Of a stretch of 64,000 nucleotides of DNA, positions 37,194 to 45,624 are shown piece by piece. The translations under genes were made by a program, and so were the position numbers. This DNA is from Aurantimonas sp. 22II-16-19i (GTDB lineage Bacteria; Pseudomonadota; Alphaproteobacteria; Rhizobiales; Rhizobiaceae), in the NCBI RefSeq assembly GCF_002088275.1, contig NZ_AQQS01000028.1:1-64000 (forward strand). Direction: 5' to 3'. Position 1 is the first letter of the stretch. Each line of letters begins with the position of its first letter. The notes beneath the pieces were generated by a model. It was given only the letters and a program-made list of their open reading frames with translations, ran no database searches and was not told the origin of the DNA.

Positions 37194-37823
37194 ATGACCC
37201 AGGAAACCGTCTACAAGGATGCCGGCTTCGGCGCGAGCGTCCCGCGCGGCGACAGGCCCGCGATCCTCGTCGTCGACTTCAGCTACGGCTTTTCCGACAC
37301 CCAGTACCCGACCGCCGCCGACATGAGCGCCGAGATCGCCGCGACGCGGCGGCTGACGGATTTCGCCCGCTCCGCCGGCATGCCGGTGATCTACACCACC
37401 ATCGCCTACACGCCGCTGGAGCGCGACAGCCTGCCCTGGCTGAAGAAGGCGACCGGCATGGCGGCGCTGATGGTCGGCACCCGCCTCGTCGAGATCGACG
37501 AAGCCTGCGGCATGACCGACAAGGACGCGCTGATCGTCAAGCACGGCGCCTCGGCCTTCTTCGGCACCAACCTCGCCGCGATCCTCACCGGCGCCGGCGT
37601 CGACACCCTCGTCGTCACCGGGGCGACGACGTCGGGCTGCGTGCGCGCCAGCGTCGTCGACGCGGTGCAGTCCGGCTTCAACGTGCTGGTGCCCGCCGAT
37701 TGCTGCGCCGACCGGGCCAAGGCGCCTCACGACGCCAATCTCTACGACATGGGCCAGAAATACGCCGACGTCACCGACAGCGACGACGTGCTGGCCTGGC
37801 TGAAGGGCCTGGCAGGCCGCTAG
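37194..37823 (+). CDS. nicF: Maleamate amidohydrolase (isochorismatase family)
   Basis: This 209-residue cysteine hydrolase converts maleamate to maleate and ammonium. The triad of the family is visible as D28 (LVVDFSYGF), K116 (IVKHGASAFFGT) and C149 (TGATTSGCVRASVVDA). The ATG at 37194 precedes the family start TQETVYKDAGFG. The gap of 82 bp after nicX has no terminator, so it is likely part of nicEDXF. The ammonium released here is the nitrogen gain from nicotinate. Confidence 0.93.
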   Translation: MTQETVYKDAGFGASVPRGDRPAILVVDFSYGFSDTQYPTAADMSAEIAATRRLTDFARSAGMPVIYTTIAYTPLERDSLPWLKKATGMAALMVGTRLVEIDEACGMTDKDALIVKHGASAFFGTNLAAILTGAGVDTLVVTGATTSGCVRASVVDAVQSGFNVLVPADCCADRAKAPHDANLYDMGQKYADVTDSDDVLAWLKGLAGR

Positions 37824-37989
37824 ACCCGTCCGGCACGGCGCGGCAGCAGGGCCGCAGCCGCCGGTTCCACGACAAAGTCGGTGCGCCCCGCGCCACCGCG
37901 CTGTACATCTCGACGTCGGCAGGACCGCGGTCCGGCGACGGCGAAGCCTTGCCCGATCGAATGTCCCGAAACCCCCGCTTTGTTGGGAG

Positions 37990-38181
37990 ATGATTGCCTT
38001 GCGAAAACTCAGTCTTGGCTTGATGGCGCTGCTGATCGCAGCCTGTTACTTCGTGCCGTACGTGCTTCTCGGAAGCGTCGAGAGCTGGAAGGGCGCCTTC
38101 CTGTTCTGGACCCTCGCCGGCCTCCTGGTGATCGGCGTCAACGCCATGGCCACCGCCAGCTTCGGGAGTGACGACCAGTGA
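37990..38181 (+). CDS. Small two-helix membrane protein, partner of the symporter
   Basis: This 63-residue protein has two predicted transmembrane helices (LGLMALLIAACYFVPYVL and FLFWTLAGLLVIGVNAMA). It ends in a GTGA overlap with the symporter gene, so the two are translationally coupled. Small partners of this kind accompany several sodium/solute symporters such as PanF and MctP types. Start 37990 sits very close to a GGGAG motif, and a TTG at 37999 would have better spacing. The function is inferred only from this coupling. Confidence 0.72.
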   Translation: MIALRKLSLGLMALLIAACYFVPYVLLGSVESWKGAFLFWTLAGLLVIGVNAMATASFGSDDQ

Positions 38182-39671
38182 CCACCACCCTCATCCTCGT
38201 CGGCGTCGCGATCTACATCGTCGCCTCCGTCGTCGTCGCCTATATGTCGCGGTCGGGCACGGCCGCCACCATGTCCGACTACTTCATCGGCGGGCGCTCG
38301 ATGGGCGGCCTCGTCTCGGCCCTCTCCTATTCGGCGACGACCTATTCGGCCTTCATGATGGTCGGCCTCGCCGGCCTCACCTACAAGGGCGGCGTCGGCG
38401 CCCTCGGCTTCGAGATCGTCTATTTCGCCGGCGTCTCGCTGGTGGCGATCTTCGGCCCGCGCTTCTGGGCCGTCGGCAAGAAATACGGCTTCGTGACGCC
38501 CTCCGAAATGCTCGGCGCGCGCTATGGCAGCCGCTGGGTGGCGATGGCCGCCGCCGTGGCGAGCTGCATCTTCCTCATCCCCTACTCGGCCGTCCAGCTC
38601 GCCGGCGTCGGCTACCTGTTGTCCGGCATGAGCGACGGGGCGATCTCCTTCGGCGCCGGCATCATCGTCGCCACGGTGCTCGCCATCGCCTTCTCCTACA
38701 TCGCCGGCATCCGCTCGGTGATGTGGACCGACAGCCTTCAGGCCCTCGTGATGATCGTCGCCTCGGTCGCGGTCGTCGGCTTCGTCGTCGCCGAACTCGG
38801 CGGCTTCACGGCCCTGTTCGACGCGGTGGCGGAGAGAAACCCGGCCATGCTGACGGTTCCCGGCCCGGGCCTGTTCTCCTTCACCACCTTCCTCGGCCTG
38901 ACGATCCCGTGGTTCTTCTTCGCGATCTCCAACCCGCAGGTCTCCCAGCGCCTGTTCATGCCCGCCTCGCTCGGCGCGCTGCGGCGGATGCTGATGATCT
39001 TCCTCGCCTTCGGCTTCGTCTACACGCTGGTGTCGGTGCTCTGGGGCTTCTCGGCCTATGTCGCCTTCCCCGACCTCGCCAATGCCGATCTCGCCACCTC
39101 GACGCTTCTCGCCTCGGACTTCGTGCCGCCGGTGCTCGGCGTCGTCGTCATGGTCGGCATCCTGGCGGCGGCCGTCTCGACGATCGACTCGATCCTCCTG
39201 ACGCTCTCCTCGATGGTCGCCCGCGACGTCTACGCCAATGTCGCGACCCGGACGGACGACCGCAAGCAGCTGATGATCGGCAAGCTGATCATCCCGATCA
39301 TCTCGCTGATCGCGCTGGGCTTCGCCGCCATGCAGTTCAGCCTGATCGCGGTCCTCGCGGTCGCCGCCTCGACCGGCCTCGTGGTCATCGTTCCGGCGAT
39401 CGTCGGGGCGTTCTTCTGGAAGCGCGGCACGGCGGCAGGCGCGCTCGCCTCGATCGTCGGCGGCGGCATCTTCGTCGTCGCGATGTATCTGACCGGCAAT
39501 TCGATCCTCGGGCTGAACGCCGGCATCCTCGGCTTCCCGGTCTCGGCCGCCCTCTTCGTCGTCGTGAGCCTCGCGACGCGCAGCCGGACCGACCTTGCCG
39601 AGGACTTCATCGCCACCGCCGATTCCTCGCTGCGCACGCCGGGCCTTGCGGGCCGGCCCGCCGCCGCCTGA
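38178..39671 (+). CDS. Sodium:solute symporter (SSS family), candidate nicotinate transporter
   Basis: This 497-residue membrane protein has about 13 predicted helices and the SSS-family pattern (YFIGGRSMGGLVSALSYSATTYSAFM, of which GRSMGGLVSALSYSATTYSA is diagnostic; GFRYVMWTD-like GIRSVMWTDSLQALVM; AAAVSTIDSILLTLSSMVARD). Such proteins import carboxylates, amino acids or vitamins with sodium. It follows nicF on the same strand after 166 bp and ends before a strong terminator. Since no other nic transporter is present, I infer that it brings in nicotinate or a related acid. Direct evidence for substrate is lacking. Confidence 0.9.
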   Translation: MTTTLILVGVAIYIVASVVVAYMSRSGTAATMSDYFIGGRSMGGLVSALSYSATTYSAFMMVGLAGLTYKGGVGALGFEIVYFAGVSLVAIFGPRFWAVGKKYGFVTPSEMLGARYGSRWVAMAAAVASCIFLIPYSAVQLAGVGYLLSGMSDGAISFGAGIIVATVLAIAFSYIAGIRSVMWTDSLQALVMIVASVAVVGFVVAELGGFTALFDAVAERNPAMLTVPGPGLFSFTTFLGLTIPWFFFAISNPQVSQRLFMPASLGALRRMLMIFLAFGFVYTLVSVLWGFSAYVAFPDLANADLATSTLLASDFVPPVLGVVVMVGILAAAVSTIDSILLTLSSMVARDVYANVATRTDDRKQLMIGKLIIPIISLIALGFAAMQFSLIAVLAVAASTGLVVIVPAIVGAFFWKRGTAAGALASIVGGGIFVVAMYLTGNSILGLNAGILGFPVSAALFVVVSLATRSRTDLAEDFIATADSSLRTPGLAGRPAAA

Positions 39672-40003
39672 TCGAGCGGACAGCCGGCGAAGCTTCGCCG
39701 GCAAGGGATGTGAGAGGCTCGCGCTCCGGCGCGGGCCTCTTTCGTTTCGGGGGGAGGCATATCCGTCCCGATGGAGCGGCCGATGCGGGAGCCCCGTGTC
39801 GCCGGAGGCCTCTCCTCATACCGCCGGCCCCGGTCTTCGAACGGCGCCGCGCGGGCTTCACACGATCGCCGTTCGTGCAGCCGGGCGCGGGCATGACGAT
39901 TTTCTCCCTCGAGACCGACCGGTCCCGCGACTTCCCGATTGACACGCCGCCCCCAATCCTGAAAAGTACAAGTCCAGACAGGTTTTATGGACAGGTTCAG
40001 ACA
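39672..40003. other. Intergenic region with palindrome, terminator and GntR-gene promoter
   Basis: After the symporter stop there is a perfect 20-bp palindrome (GCCGGCGAAGCTTCGCCGGC, 39683-39702), then the terminator at 39713-39746. TTGACA at 39939-39944 could be the -35 element of the GntR gene, though its -10 is weak. Just before the GntR start two GACAGG units recur (39976-39981 and 39990-39995), next to GTCCA/TGGAC inverted bits, a possible autoregulatory site. No gene is seen. Confidence 0.5.
39713..39746 (+). terminator. Strong terminator after the nic/symporter operon
   Basis: AGAGGCTCGCGC (39713-39724) pairs with GCGCGGGCCTCT (39729-39740) with one G-T wobble and a TCCG loop. TTCGTTTC follows. 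It should end transcripts from nicE through the symporter. Confidence 0.75.
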
Positions 40004-40729
40004 GTGGTGCGAACAGTGGCTTCCTCAGCGGTCGCCTCCGGCAAGCCGGAGAAGATCGCCCGGATCCTGGAGAAGGAGATCCGCTCCGGCCAGCTCGCCC
40101 ATGGCGACCAGCTGCAGAGCGAGAACGAGCTGGTGCGGCGCTTCTCGGTCAGCCGCTCGACCGTCCGCAAGAGCCTCAGCGAGCTGGCGCGGCGCGGCCT
40201 GATCACCACCAGCGTCGGCATCGGCTCCTTCGTCACCTTCGACGGCAACGTCGTCGCCGACGAGGCGGGCTGGACCAAGGCGCTGGAAAAGGCCGGTGCC
40301 AACGCCGTCACGCGGACGCTGCGGCTGGAGATCGTCTCGGACCCGGCGCTCGCCGAAAAGCTCGGCCTGGAAAGTTCCGAATTCATCGCCCTCGACCGCA
40401 TCCGCACCCATGCCGTGGACGGCCATGCGATCTCGATCGAACATTCCCGAATCCCGATGATGCCCGAGATCGAGACCCTGCCGGTGAAGGGCCTGCGCGA
40501 CGGCTCGCTGCAGGCGACGCTGCGCGAGGCCGGGCTCCACCCCGATCACGGCGAGGAGTGGATCGACGTCGTGCCCCTCGGGGCCGAGGACGCCGGCATC
40601 ATCGGCTGCGCGCCGGGGGCGATGTTCCTGCGCACCCGCCGCGTCATCCGCACCCGCGAAGGCCGCGTGATGGAGCACATCACCAGCCTGCTCAATCCCT
40701 CCCATTTCGCCTTGCATCGAGAGTTCTGA
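40004..40729 (+). CDS. GntR-family regulator with UTRA domain (HutC type)
   Basis: This protein of about 241 residues has an N-terminal GntR winged helix (IARILEKEIRSGQLAHGDQL, then SENELVRRFSVSRSTVRKSL) and a C-terminal UTRA ligand domain (EFIALDRIRTHAVDGHAISIE, VIRTREGRVMEHITSLLNP). It likely controls the glycohydrolase/kinase/ABC operon that follows after 2 bp. The start is GTG 40004 or 40007. An ATG at 39893 in the same frame would add 37 residues without homology and would include the promoter region, so I do not favour it. Confidence 0.85.
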   Translation: MVRTVASSAVASGKPEKIARILEKEIRSGQLAHGDQLQSENELVRRFSVSRSTVRKSLSELARRGLITTSVGIGSFVTFDGNVVADEAGWTKALEKAGANAVTRTLRLEIVSDPALAEKLGLESSEFIALDRIRTHAVDGHAISIEHSRIPMMPEIETLPVKGLRDGSLQATLREAGLHPDHGEEWIDVVPLGAEDAGIIGCAPGAMFLRTRRVIRTREGRVMEHITSLLNPSHFALHREF

Positions 40730-40731
40730 CC

Positions 40732-41772
40732 ATGGCCGACGCCAACGACCAGCAATTCGACCGCGCCATGGGGGCGCTCGTCGGCGGCGCGCTCGGCGAC
40801 GCCCTCGGCATGCCGACGCAGCTGCTGTCGCCGGACGAGATCCGGCGGAGCTACGGCTATGTCGAGCGGTTCGTGCCGCCGAGCGAGGATCATCCGGTCT
40901 CGCGGGGGCTGCCCGCCGGCATGATCACCGACGACACCGAGCAGACGCTGCTCTTGGCCGAGCAGCTTCTGGAAAGCCCCGACCGCTTCGACCACGGCGC
41001 CTGGGTGGGCCGGCTGCTCGCCTGGGAGGCCGACGTCAAGGCGCGCGGCAGCTACGACCTCCTCGGCCCCTCCACCAAGCGGGCGATCGACCTGATCCGC
41101 GACGGCGTGGCCCCCGAAGAGGCCGGCCGCGAGGGCACCACCAACGGCGCGGCGATGCGCATCGCGCCGGTGGGAATCGCATGGCCGGTCGATCCGCTCG
41201 ACCGGCTGGTCGCCAAGGTGGAAGAGAGCTGCGCTGCGACCCACGCGACGAGCGTCGCCATCGCCTCGGCCGCCGCCGTCGCCGCGGCGATCAGCGCCGC
41301 GATCGACGGGATGGGCTGGAACGAGGCGGCCGAGCGCGGCATCGAGGCGGCCCGGGCCGCCCGTCATGTCGGCGCCTGGACGGCCGCACCGGACATCGCG
41401 GCCCGCATCGCATGGGCCCGCGAGCTGGTCTCCGGCGTCAACGAACAGACGGCCATTGCAGCGATCGTCGACCTCGTCGGCACCTCGGTGGCCTCGCAGG
41501 AATCGATCCCGGCCGCCTTCGCGGTGGTGGCCGCCGCCAACGGCAATCCCTGGCGCGCCGCCGTCATCGCCGCCAATCTCGGCGGCGACACCGACACGAT
41601 CGGCGCCATCGCCGGCGCCATGGCCGGCGCTGCGAGCGGCCAGTCCGGCCTGCCGGTCGCCCGGATCGCCGAGCTCGAGGGCTTCGACCTCGCTCATGCG
41701 GCACGGCTCGCCGAGGGGCTGCTCGCGCTTCGCCATGCCGCCGCGCCGACGAATCCGACGGAAGCGGCCTGA
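40732..41772 (+). CDS. ADP-ribosylglycohydrolase-family protein
   Basis: This 346-residue all-helical protein belongs to the DraG/ARH family, which cleaves N- or O-glycosidic bonds to ADP-ribose or related sugars. The two metal-binding motifs are intact: DDTEQT (D67, D68, T69) near the start and GGDTDTIGA near residues 284-292. It lies 2 bp after the GntR gene and 2 bp before a PfkB kinase, followed by an importer. That setting points to catabolism of an imported N-glycoside and not to reversal of protein ADP-ribosylation. There is no dinitrogenase reductase context. Confidence 0.88.
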   Translation: MADANDQQFDRAMGALVGGALGDALGMPTQLLSPDEIRRSYGYVERFVPPSEDHPVSRGLPAGMITDDTEQTLLLAEQLLESPDRFDHGAWVGRLLAWEADVKARGSYDLLGPSTKRAIDLIRDGVAPEEAGREGTTNGAAMRIAPVGIAWPVDPLDRLVAKVEESCAATHATSVAIASAAAVAAAISAAIDGMGWNEAAERGIEAARAARHVGAWTAAPDIAARIAWARELVSGVNEQTAIAAIVDLVGTSVASQESIPAAFAVVAAANGNPWRAAVIAANLGGDTDTIGAIAGAMAGAASGQSGLPVARIAELEGFDLAHAARLAEGLLALRHAAAPTNPTEAA

Positions 41773-41774
41773 CC

Positions 41775-42743
41775 ATGGCGCGGCTCGTCCATATCGGCGG
41801 CGCGGTGATGGACTATGTCTATCACGTTCCCGGCCTGCCCCGCCGGGCGGACGAACTGATGGCGACGCGCTTCGCCCGCTCGCCGGGCGGTGCCGTCAAC
41901 ATGATGGTGGCGGCCCGGCGCACCGGCCTTGCCACCGCCTGCGGCGGCTATCTCGGCACCGGGCCGGACGGCGACGCGCTGCGGGCGTTCCTCGCCGCCG
42001 AGGGCATCGACGTCCTCTTGCCGCCGCTCGCCGGCATCGACAGCGGCAACTGCGTGGTGCTGATCACGCCGGATGCCGAGCGCTCCTTCGTCTCCTTTCC
42101 CGGCGCCGAGGCCCATGCCAAGGATCTGGAGACCCTCGCCGAGCTGATGGCGCCGGGCGACTGGCTGGCCGTCAGCGGCTACTTGCTGACCTATCCGGAC
42201 AGCCGCGAGGCCGTTCTCGCCCTCGTCGACGCGCTCGATGAGAACGTTCAAGTCATCTTCGATCCGACACCGGTCGTCGCCGACATTCCCGCCGATGCCC
42301 TCGCCCGGATCCTGGCGCGCAGCAGCTGGATGAGCGCCAACAGGCGCGAGATCGCGGCCATCGCCGGCGGCGAGGCGAGCCTCGATGCAGCCGCCGCGAT
42401 CCTCTCGCGCCGCATGCCGCGCGCCGGCGGCATCGTGCTGCGCGACGGCGAGAACGGCGCCCATCTCCTGACGCGCGAGGCCGCACCGGTCGAAGTGCCC
42501 GGCTTCGCCGTCGCAGCGATCGACACCAACGGCGCCGGCGACACCCATGTCGGCGCCTTCGTCGGAGCCCTCGCCCGCGGCCTCTCCGCCGCCGATGCGG
42601 TCAGATACGCCAATGCCGCCTCGGCGATTTCCGTGACACGGCGCGGCGGCGCCTGCGGCCCGTCCCACGACGAGATCATCCGCTTCCTGTCCCTTGCGGA
42701 CCAAGACCGGCAAAGAACCGGCACGACGAACATGGGTCATTGA
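41775..42743 (+). CDS. PfkB-family carbohydrate kinase (ribokinase-like)
   Basis: This 322-residue enzyme is a ribokinase-superfamily sugar or nucleoside kinase. It has the N-terminal VHIGGAVMDYVYHVPGLPRR, the substrate glycine motif SPGGAVNMMVAARRTG, and the anion-hole/catalytic motif DTNGAGDTHVGAF near residue 250. It follows the glycohydrolase by 2 bp and overlaps the upstream edge of the binding-protein region. A plausible job is to phosphorylate the ribose-like sugar freed by the glycohydrolase. The C-terminal 20 residues are polar and unlike the family. Confidence 0.88.
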   Translation: MARLVHIGGAVMDYVYHVPGLPRRADELMATRFARSPGGAVNMMVAARRTGLATACGGYLGTGPDGDALRAFLAAEGIDVLLPPLAGIDSGNCVVLITPDAERSFVSFPGAEAHAKDLETLAELMAPGDWLAVSGYLLTYPDSREAVLALVDALDENVQVIFDPTPVVADIPADALARILARSSWMSANRREIAAIAGGEASLDAAAAILSRRMPRAGGIVLRDGENGAHLLTREAAPVEVPGFAVAAIDTNGAGDTHVGAFVGALARGLSAADAVRYANAASAISVTRRGGACGPSHDEIIRFLSLADQDRQRTGTTNMGH

Positions 42744-42775
42744 ACCGGCCGCAGACGGCCGAAAGGAAACCAGCG

Positions 42776-43825
42776 ATGAACAAGACAACGGCAATCCTCG
42801 CGGGCCTCGGCCTGCTCCTGTCCGCCACGACGGCGATGGCGAAGGACCTCCACGTCCTCAACTGGAAGGGCTACGGCGCCGACGAGCCCTTCGCCACCAA
42901 GGCCTTCGAGGAGATGACCGGCGACACGGTGGTCAACGACTTCTTCAACTCCGAACAGGAGATGCTGACGAAGCTCAGGACCAATCCCGGCCTCTACGAC
43001 GTCGTGATGATCAACGCCGCCTTCATGCAGCAGGCGCTCGACGAAAAGCTGGTCCAGCCCATCGATACCGCCAAGATCGCCAATTACGGCGACCTCAACG
43101 AGGCGCAGGCCCAGTCGAAGATGCTGAATGTCGACGGCAAGACCTATGGCGTGCCCTGGACCTGGGGCCTGACCACCATCGCCATCAACGACAAGGCCTT
43201 CGACACCCCGCCGACCTCGATCGAGGAGATGTGGAAGGCCGACCACAAGGGCCGCGTGACGATCCGCGACGACGCCGTCGAGGCCATCCAGCTGGGGGCG
43301 CTCGCCACCGGGCAGAGCATCAACGACGTCAAGGACATCGAGGCCGTCAAGCAGTCCCTGACCGAGCTCCTGCCGAACATCCGCACCTTCTGGTCTTCGG
43401 AGAACGACTGGAACCAGATGGTCGCGTCGAACCAGATCGACCTCGGCACCTACTGGTCGGGTTCCGCGGGCCGCGCCAAGGTGAAGTTCAACCTGCCGGT
43501 CTCCCTCGCCGTGCCGCAGGAAGGCGCCGTCGGCTGGCTCGACACATTCGCCATTCCGCAAGGCTCGACCAATGTCGAGGGCGCGGAGACGTTCATCAAC
43601 TACATGCTCTCGCCCGAATTCTACACCGAGTGGGACAGAAGCGTCGGCGCGCCGGTGTCGGCGAGCCAGCGGGCCGTCGCGGCGCTGCCCGAGGACAGCT
43701 TCAACCGAAAGGTCATGGGCGCACCGGAGGTCGCCGCGCGCGTCCAGTTCCAGGAGCCGATCACCGACGCGCAGCGCGAGGAATATCTGAAGGTCTGGCA
43801 GGGCCTGAAGGTCGGCGCGAACTGA
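42776..43825 (+). CDS. Polyamine-type ABC transporter substrate-binding protein
   Basis: This 349-residue protein has a clear signal peptide (MNKTTAILAGLGLLLSATTA, cleavage after AMA) and the PotD/PotF family fold marked by LHVLNWKGYGADEPFATKAFEE (core VLNWKGYG) and NIRTFWSSENDWNQMV. Proteins of this group bind polyamines but also many other small amines and sugars in Rhizobiales. ATG 42776 follows AAAGGAAA. It lies 32 bp after the kinase. The ligand is unknown; the coupled glycohydrolase and kinase suggest a glycosylated compound. Confidence 0.9.
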   Translation: MNKTTAILAGLGLLLSATTAMAKDLHVLNWKGYGADEPFATKAFEEMTGDTVVNDFFNSEQEMLTKLRTNPGLYDVVMINAAFMQQALDEKLVQPIDTAKIANYGDLNEAQAQSKMLNVDGKTYGVPWTWGLTTIAINDKAFDTPPTSIEEMWKADHKGRVTIRDDAVEAIQLGALATGQSINDVKDIEAVKQSLTELLPNIRTFWSSENDWNQMVASNQIDLGTYWSGSAGRAKVKFNLPVSLAVPQEGAVGWLDTFAIPQGSTNVEGAETFINYMLSPEFYTEWDRSVGAPVSASQRAVAALPEDSFNRKVMGAPEVAARVQFQEPITDAQREEYLKVWQGLKVGAN

Positions 43826-43857
43826 CGAAGCGTCTCGCCCCGGCCGCAGGCGGACCC

Positions 43858-43912
43858 GATTGCGGCCGGGGGACGGCCGATTGCGGCCGGGGGCGGCCGG
43901 GGGCGGCCGGGG
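43858..43912. repeat. GC-rich tandem repeat between binding protein and permease genes
   Basis: Two 15-base copies of GATTGCGGCCGGGGG (43858-43872 and 43879-43893) separated by ACGGCC are followed by two CGGCCGGGGG-type units (43894-43903, 43904-43912). It may lower downstream expression by structure. Copy number could vary between strains. Confidence 0.65.
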
Positions 43913-43969
43913 CGAATATCGAGACGAGCGGCAGGCTGCACCGCAGCGCCGCCGGCAGGGATGAGGATC

Positions 43970-44836
43970 ATGGCCACCACCGGCACGACTCGAGACAACG
44001 GCCTGGCGCGGGCGCTGCCGCTGCTGACGCCCGCCTATGCCTGGCTGACGCTGGCGATCTTCCTGCCTTTGTCGGCGATGGTCTATTTCTCGCTTTTGAC
44101 CTCGATGTCGCCGAGCGAGCAGTCGTCGTCGCTGACGCTCGCCAACTACGCGGCGTTCTTCTCGGACCCGCTCTACGCGACGCTGCTCTGGCGCTCGCTC
44201 AAGCTCGGGCTGCTCGTGACGCTGATCTGCGTGCTGGTCGGCTTTCCCGCCGCCTATGTCCTCGCCAAGATCTTCAGGGGGCGGGCCCGCGAGGCGATCT
44301 TCCTCCTCGTCATCCTGCCGTTCTGGAGCAACTCGCTGGTGCGGGTCTTCTCCTGGTCGATGGTGCTGCGCGAGGGCGGCATCCTCGACACGGCGCTGAA
44401 CGCCGTCCTGCCCTTCGAGGTCACCTTCGACCTGATGTATTCCTATCCGGCCGTCGTCATCGGGCTCGTCCACTCGTATCTGCCCTATATGGTGCTGACC
44501 TGCTATCTCAGCCTGCAGGCGATCGACGACGCCTTGATCGAGGCGGCCCGCTCGCTCGGCGCCTCGCGCTTCACCACCCTTCGCCGGGTGGTCGTGCCGC
44601 TGGCGCTGCCCGGCGTCCTCGCCGGCTCGGCGCTGATCTTCATCCCGGTCGTCGGCTCGTTCATGGAGCCGCGCATTCTCGGCGGGCGTGGCGGCACGCT
44701 CTACGGCACGGTGATCGAGGACCAGTTTACCGCCGTCTACAACTGGCCGCTGGGCGCCGCCCTCTCCTTCATCCTCCTCGCCGTCGTGCTCCTGATCCTG
44801 CTCGTCGCGGCCCCGGTCCTGAGGAAAGCCGCATGA
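43970..44836 (+). CDS. Polyamine-type ABC transporter permease 1 (PotB-like)
   Basis: This 288-residue permease has six predicted helices and an EAA loop (IEAARSLGASRFTTLRRVVVPLALPGV, core EAARSLGASRFTTL). It pairs with the next permease. I prefer ATG 43970 with a GAGG/AGGG motif upstream; ATG 43961 is in frame nine bases earlier. A 144-bp gap with the GC-rich repeat separates it from the binding-protein gene, but no promoter is evident. It overlaps the next gene by ATGA. Confidence 0.92.
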   Translation: MATTGTTRDNGLARALPLLTPAYAWLTLAIFLPLSAMVYFSLLTSMSPSEQSSSLTLANYAAFFSDPLYATLLWRSLKLGLLVTLICVLVGFPAAYVLAKIFRGRAREAIFLLVILPFWSNSLVRVFSWSMVLREGGILDTALNAVLPFEVTFDLMYSYPAVVIGLVHSYLPYMVLTCYLSLQAIDDALIEAARSLGASRFTTLRRVVVPLALPGVLAGSALIFIPVVGSFMEPRILGGRGGTLYGTVIEDQFTAVYNWPLGAALSFILLAVVLLILLVAAPVLRKAA

Positions 44837-45624
44837 TCCGCGCCCCCGCCTTCCTGTCCGGCCTCGGCCGCGCCTATATCGGCCTCGTCCTTCTCTTCCT
44901 CTATCTGCCGCTGGTCATCATGGCGGCGATGTCCTTCAACGCCTCGCCCTTCTACCAGCTGCCCTTCGAGGGCACGACGGAGTGGTATGCGGCGCTGGCG
45001 CAGAACGACGGGCTGATCGCCGCGACGCTGAACTCGCTCCAGATCGCCGTCATGACGACGATCCTCGCCACGGTCCTCGGCACGGCCGCCTCGCTCGCTC
45101 TCTTCCGCTACGAATTTCGCGGCAAGCGGGTGCTGCAGGCGCTGCTGTTCCCGCCGATCGCCATTCCCTGGCTGATCTCCGGCACGGCGATGCTGATCTT
45201 CTTCTTCGGCACCGGCATCGGCCGCGGCCTGCATGCCATCCTGCTCGGCCATGTCGCTTTGGCGCTGCCCTACGTCATCATCGTCGTCTCGGCGCGGCTG
45301 CAGACCTTTTCCAAGGATCTCGAGGACGCCGCCGCCTCGCTCGGCGCCAGCTCATGGCAGACGACACGCAAGGTGACGCTGCCCTGCATCGCGCCGGGCA
45401 TCGTCGCCGGCGGCCTCTTCGCCTTCGCGGTCTCCTTCGACCAGTTCGTCGTCTCCTATTTCCTCGCCACACCCGGCCAGACGACGCTGCCGGTCGAGAT
45501 CTATGCGGCGATCCGCAAGGGCTTCACCCCCGAAATCAACGCCGTCTCGACGATCATCATCGTGTTCTCCATGAGCCTGATGCTCGTCGTATCCCGGTTT
45601 TTCCGCTTTGGAGGCGATCAGTAA
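44833..45624 (+). CDS. Polyamine-type ABC transporter permease 2 (PotC-like)
   Basis: This 263-residue permease has about six helices and the EAA loop LEDAAASLGASSWQTTRKVT. Motifs FNASPFYQLPFEG and SFDQFVVSYFLATPGQTTLPVEI are typical of PotC/YdcV relatives. It overlaps permease 1 by 4 bp and ends in TAATG overlap with the ATPase. It forms the membrane channel together with permease 1. Confidence 0.93.
   Translation: MIRAPAFLSGLGRAYIGLVLLFLYLPLVIMAAMSFNASPFYQLPFEGTTEWYAALAQNDGLIAATLNSLQIAVMTTILATVLGTAASLALFRYEFRGKRVLQALLFPPIAIPWLISGTAMLIFFFGTGIGRGLHAILLGHVALALPYVIIVVSARLQTFSKDLEDAAASLGASSWQTTRKVTLPCIAPGIVAGGLFAFAVSFDQFVVSYFLATPGQTTLPVEIYAAIRKGFTPEINAVSTIIIVFSMSLMLVVSRFFRFGGDQ

Noticed and set aside
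39893-40003. ATG 39893 as start of the GntR regulator
   Set aside because: It would add 37 residues without family similarity and would include the likely promoter and repeat region. GTG 40004 fits the domain start.
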